From Pedobacter nyackensis (GTDB taxonomy: Bacteria; Bacteroidota; Bacteroidia; Sphingobacteriales; Sphingobacteriaceae), in contig NZ_FWYB01000003.1 in NCBI RefSeq assembly GCF_900176505.1, forward strand, positions 310,001 to 374,000: a stretch of DNA of 64,000 nucleotides. The letters are read 5' to 3'. Positions 60,983 through 64,000 of this stretch are shown in pieces. The notes beneath the pieces were generated by a model. The model was not told the origin of the DNA. It did not search any database and saw only the letters and a list, made by a program, of their open reading frames with translations. Numbering within the stretch: position 1 is the first letter of the stretch; each line of letters starts with the position of its first letter. The translations under genes and the position numbers were made by a program.

Positions 60983-61489
60983 ATGAAGATATTTTTAATA
61001 GGTTTTATGGGCTGTGGTAAAAGCACAATGGGGAAGAAGCTCGCTGTAAAACTGGGCTACGATTTTATTGATCTTGATCATCAGATTGAGAAAAACCTTG
61101 GGACAACTATTACTGCTTATTTTGCTGAAAATGGAGAGGAAGCTTTCAGGAAGCTGGAAAGTGAAACTTTAAAAAACTTTGATTATCCTTCGAATGCTAT
61201 TATAGCAACAGGAGGAGGTGCTCCTTGTTTTTTCGATAACATGGACTGGATGAATGCTAACGGGCTGTCGATATATATTGAAATGTCTGCTGCTGCATTG
61301 GCTAAGCGTCTGGAAAGCGGTAAAGAAAAAAGACCCTTGCTTAAGGATCTTAGTGAAGCCGAAATGGTCCGGTTTATTGAGGATAAATTAACCGAGCGCG
61401 AAAGGTTTTACAAACGCGCCGGTGTAACTGTTAATGGAATTAGCCTCAGCGCCGATGCGATGAGGGCTATGATATTAAGCCGGCAATAA
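60983..61489 (+). CDS. aroK: Shikimate kinase
   Basis: Phosphorylates shikimate with ATP in aromatic amino-acid synthesis. The 168 residues show Walker A FMGCGKSTMGKKLA, the substrate motif DFIDLDHQIEKN, FRKLESETL, IATGGGAPC and the LID RPLLKDLSEAEM. All catalytic residues appear present. Last gene of the DUF1599/BT_3928/permease run; converges on a DoxX gene after 21 bases without a clear terminator. Confidence 0.95.
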   Translation: MKIFLIGFMGCGKSTMGKKLAVKLGYDFIDLDHQIEKNLGTTITAYFAENGEEAFRKLESETLKNFDYPSNAIIATGGGAPCFFDNMDWMNANGLSIYIEMSAAALAKRLESGKEKRPLLKDLSEAEMVRFIEDKLTERERFYKRAGVTVNGISLSADAMRAMILSRQ

Positions 61490-61510
61490 ATATTGACATG
61501 CCCTATGTTC

Positions 61511-61969
61511 TTATGGTCTGTACATATTAGGCCTTTTCTTCATGGCATGATCCACGGAGTATGGCCCTGAGCCCACAATCCAAAATAGTATCAGTAACAG
61601 CAATACAATGATGGATAGCCATAACTCATTGTTCAGGGGTGAAAATCCGCGCGACAGGTTGACAAAGAATACAGCACATACCAGTATCGGAATCTGAAGT
61701 ACCGCCGCAAAGCGGGTAAGCAGTCCAATGGCTATAAAAAGGCCACCTACCAGATGCACAAAGCCAACAATATGTAATGCGAAGCTCGACATGAATCCCG
61801 CGAAACCAAAAGTGTTGTTTTGCAAAACCAATTCTTGAAGTGCGGCCGTATTGCTTACAATAGCAATACCTTTGCTAAAGATCAGTACGCCCAATACAAT
61901 ACGGATAACGTCCAGCCATTTGGCATGATGAACGTCGCCCCAATGTTCAATTTTTTGAATAACTGTCAT
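61511..61969 (-). CDS. DoxX-family membrane protein
   Basis: A 152-residue DoxX-like protein with four helices (about 18-40, 60-80, 90-110, 125-145), including RIVLGVLIFSKGIAIVSN, FVHLVGGLFIAIGLLTRFAA and FFVNLSRGFSPLNNELWL. The ATG at 61969 was chosen; the longer frame begins with TTG (62014). Function unknown; DoxX proteins can take part in thiosulfate/quinone or stress functions. The paralogous DoxX-like part of the BT_3928-type protein is 1.6 kb away. Confidence 0.85.
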   Translation of the reverse strand: MTVIQKIEHWGDVHHAKWLDVIRIVLGVLIFSKGIAIVSNTAALQELVLQNNTFGFAGFMSSFALHIVGFVHLVGGLFIAIGLLTRFAAVLQIPILVCAVFFVNLSRGFSPLNNELWLSIIVLLLLILFWIVGSGPYSVDHAMKKRPNMYRP

Positions 61970-62058
61970 ACAGAATGCCTTCTTTTTAGTGAAGTCCTCT
62001 ATTAAAGTTAACAAAAACTAGCGAGAGAAACAATAGTAAGATATTAACAATAAGAGGT

Positions 62059-62868
62059 TTATAAACGTTGCCAGGATAGGTCGGCCTGGATCTGTAAAAT
62101 AGAAGAGAACTGTTGCCTCGGCGGCAGATTCAAATATGGATAAGTAACCTTAGATAAATAAAGCCCCTCAGGGTGCGCAGGAGTGATCAATTCCGGCGTT
62201 TTATTATTGATCAGGTAACTTTCAAATTCCTCGACACTCAATACGCCTTTGCCGATTTTTAACAACTGTCCCATAATGATCCTGATCATTTTACTCAGGA
62301 AACGATTGGAAGAAATCTGGAAACGAAGGTGGTCGCCATTTTCGTCAACCGATAGACTGGCCGATTTGACATAACACAGCGTATGTTCGTATTTATCCGG
62401 ACTGGTGCAAAAGGCCCTGTAGTCTTTATAATTTGGCAATATGGCTGCCGCTTGTTTCATCTTGTCGAAATCCAGCTTGTCGAGCAAATAAAACGAGCTC
62501 AGGCCATTTAAAAATGGATTCTTGTAAGTATGGATGAAATAGTCATACGACCGCTGCACTGCATCAAAACGGGCGTGCTGCATCCCTTCCATTGGGATAA
62601 TGTCAAAAATGGCAATGTTGGCCGGCAATACCTTGTTCATCCTGAATATCAGGTCGAAATCCCAAGGCTGCTCCACATCCATGTGAAAGAAAAACTGACT
62701 CGCATGTACGCGGGCATCTGTACGGCCACAGCCATTAATAAAAATAGGTGTTTTTAATACCTGGGTAAGCGCCTGTTCTAAAACACCCTGGACGTTCATT
62801 ACCCCCGGCTGCTTTTGCCAGCCATTGTATTTTAATCCGTTATAACCTATATGAACAAAATATCTCAC
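62059..62868 (-). CDS. truA: tRNA pseudouridine synthase A
   Basis: Makes pseudouridine at positions 38-40 of tRNA. The 269 residues start with GTG (62866-62868) giving RYFVHIGYNGLKYNGWQK. The catalytic aspartate is in NGCGRTDARVHASQF, followed by NKVLPANIAI, HARFDAVQRSYDYFIHTY, DYRAFCTSP, RFQISSNRFLSKMIRIIMGQ and PEGLYLSKVTYP. The start is 16 bases after the GH20 stop, so the genes are probably cotranscribed. Confidence 0.96.
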   Translation of the reverse strand: MRYFVHIGYNGLKYNGWQKQPGVMNVQGVLEQALTQVLKTPIFINGCGRTDARVHASQFFFHMDVEQPWDFDLIFRMNKVLPANIAIFDIIPMEGMQHARFDAVQRSYDYFIHTYKNPFLNGLSSFYLLDKLDFDKMKQAAAILPNYKDYRAFCTSPDKYEHTLCYVKSASLSVDENGDHLRFQISSNRFLSKMIRIIMGQLLKIGKGVLSVEEFESYLINNKTPELITPAHPEGLYLSKVTYPYLNLPPRQQFSSILQIQADLSWQRL

Positions 62869-62884
62869 ATTCTTCCTGTTAGTA

Positions 62885-64000
62885 CTATTTTCTTCCTGCT
62901 CTTTTGTTCAATTCCTCAATCGGCATATTCATCATCCTGCCAACTGGCGTCTTTCCTCTGTAGGTAATCACCTTTAACATAGTTGCATCCTTTGGAGGTG
63001 TAAGTTTCTCTGTATATTTCGGGTAAAAACTATCCGGGAAAGAGTTGTCGAAACTGTAATAGATATCCAATCCAGCTACTTCAGTACTCAAATCGATCAA
63101 TAGCTGCTTATCAGCTGATCTGCTTACTTTAAATATAGGATCGTAAACACTTGGTGCATATTTAGTCTCCGCAACATCCAGTCGCTTAAAATGCTGCTCA
63201 ACCCTGTTAAAAAAGTTGGGCCAGTTTTTTTTCTCCTTTGGCGACCAAACGGATTCTGCAATGGCCATTCCCCTTGGCCAGGTCATGTACTCAGCCTGAC
63301 GGATGTTGTATACCTGTTCTGTCCATAAGTTAGCCTGGCCTCCTTTGATGTATTTAGGGTCAACATCCGCCGGAACCGGCTCAAATTCGTAAGCTTTACT
63401 TAAACGAAGCGAAGCATATACCCTTGGTTCCGTTATTGCATCGGCCTGCATATAATCCAGGTAAGCATAAGTGCTAGGGCTCATTACTACCTCATGGCCC
63501 TTTTTAGCGGCCTCAATGCCATATTTCATCCCACGCCAGCTCATTACTGCTGCGCTCGGTGATAAGCCACCATCAAGAATCTCATCCCAGCCTATAAATT
63601 TCTTTCCTTTTGACGCTACAATCTTTTGTACTCGTTTTTCAAAATAACCCTGTACCTGGTGCATATCTTTTAGCCCTTCCTTTTGCATTAATGCTTTGAT
63701 GGCTTCATTTTTCTCCCAGAAATTGAAAGGAGCTTCATCGCCACCCATATGAATGTATTCGAATGGGAAAAGCGCAGCAACCTGAGTAATCACCGTATCC
63801 AGAAAAGAGTAGACTTTTTCATTCGCAGGACAAAGCGTATTGTCTACCAAAGCCGTAGGAGGGGCTCCCCTCGACCAGTCCATAATGCGTTCACCAGAGC
63901 GGACGTGGTAGTTTTCGGCACCTGGAGTACATGACAGTTCAGGGTAAGAACTGATTGTGGCAAGGCTATGCCCCGGTACGTCAATCTCGGGCATAATGTT
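62885..64000 (-). CDS. Beta-N-acetylhexosaminidase, GH20 (N terminus outside window)
   Basis: Glycoside hydrolase family 20 exo-enzyme releasing terminal GlcNAc or GalNAc. At least 371 residues of the catalytic domain are visible, running to the right edge; the reading frame stays open there, and the MPEIDVPGH segment is internal in GH20 proteins. The catalytic Asp-Glu pair is in YIHMGGDEAPF, followed by VMSWRGMKYGIEAAKKGHEV, SPSTYAYLDYMQ, GGQANLWTEQVY and YMTWPRGMAIAESVWSP. The C-terminal extension resembles a chitobiase-like fold. It is likely exported, but the signal is not visible. Confidence 0.94.
   Translation of the reverse strand, partial: NIMPEIDVPGHSLATISSYPELSCTPGAENYHVRSGERIMDWSRGAPPTALVDNTLCPANEKVYSFLDTVITQVAALFPFEYIHMGGDEAPFNFWEKNEAIKALMQKEGLKDMHQVQGYFEKRVQKIVASKGKKFIGWDEILDGGLSPSAAVMSWRGMKYGIEAAKKGHEVVMSPSTYAYLDYMQADAITEPRVYASLRLSKAYEFEPVPADVDPKYIKGGQANLWTEQVYNIRQAEYMTWPRGMAIAESVWSPKEKKNWPNFFNRVEQHFKRLDVAETKYAPSVYDPIFKVSRSADKQLLIDLSTEVAGLDIYYSFDNSFPDSFYPKYTEKLTPPKDATMLKVITYRGKTPVGRMMNMPIEELNKRAGRK

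Noticed and set aside
1..64000. CRISPR arrays, rRNA genes, integrases or prophage
   Set aside because: No regularly spaced repeats, rRNA-like sequence or phage genes were seen on either strand.

Overview
The window looks like ordinary chromosome of a Bacteroidota member, most likely Sphingobacteriaceae (Pedobacter or a close relative). The evidence is AT-rich DNA, SusC/SusD genes, FecI/FecR/TonB-receptor signalling cassettes with STN and DUF4974 domains, DUF4249, DUF1599 and BT_3928-type genes, and many -7 elements of the Bacteroidetes form TAnnTTTG. I see no prophage, integrase, intact insertion sequence or CRISPR array. The genus is an inference.

Layout. 1-4.1 kb: a leftward efflux operon (TetR, TolC, HlyD-type adaptor, RND pump cut by the window edge) with a second TetR gene upstream. 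4.2-10.4 kb: murB, an ECF sigma factor, a PAP2 phosphatase followed by an LtaS-like sulfatase-fold transferase, a compact erythromycin-esterase-like protein, and msrA. 10.4-14.3 kb: a leftward operon of three envelope proteins of unknown function. 14.6-21.7 kb: sigma factor, FecR, SusC and SusD. 21.7-24.7 kb: a nitrilase-fold amidohydrolase, then two identical tRNA-Asn genes bracketing a CHRD lipoprotein and an ECF sigma factor. 24.8-29.7 kb: a PfkB kinase, a cytochrome b5-like protein coupled to a divergent lycopene-cyclase-like membrane protein, pirin, an MDR oxidoreductase and a sterol-desaturase-type hydroxylase. 29.7-35.1 kb: a second leftward signalling cassette (sigma, FecR, TonB receptor, DUF4249). 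35.2-39.5 kb: metallophosphoesterase, effector-binding protein, M13 peptidase and CBS protein. 39.6-64 kb is mostly housekeeping: GH3-like enzyme, lptB, recJ, MBL hydrolase, response regulator, YceI, gcvP, pdxJ, MscS channel, ahcY, bacilliredoxin, hybrid histidine kinase, folP-cdaA, DUF1599/BT_3928/ABC permease/aroK, DoxX, truA, and a GH20 hexosaminidase cut by the right edge.

How the genes work together. Two complete cell-surface signalling units (outer-membrane transporter with STN domain, FecR anti-sigma, ECF sigma) lie within 20 kb, and two further ECF sigma genes have no adjacent anti-sigma. Neither TonB transporter has a degradative glycosidase beside it, so the substrates are unknown. 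The folP-cdaA pair links folate synthesis and c-di-AMP synthesis by position only.

I found no clear large undescribed system. The best candidates for a second look are: the tRNA-Asn-bracketed module, whose two 5' leaders share an extended hairpin; the three-gene envelope operon with two apparent remote paralogs and an acidic linker; the lycopene-cyclase-like protein that has lost half of each PxE(E/D) motif; an insertion-sequence-end relic inside a terminator loop; a possible 80-nt small RNA; and promoters placed so close to start codons that the mRNAs should be leaderless.
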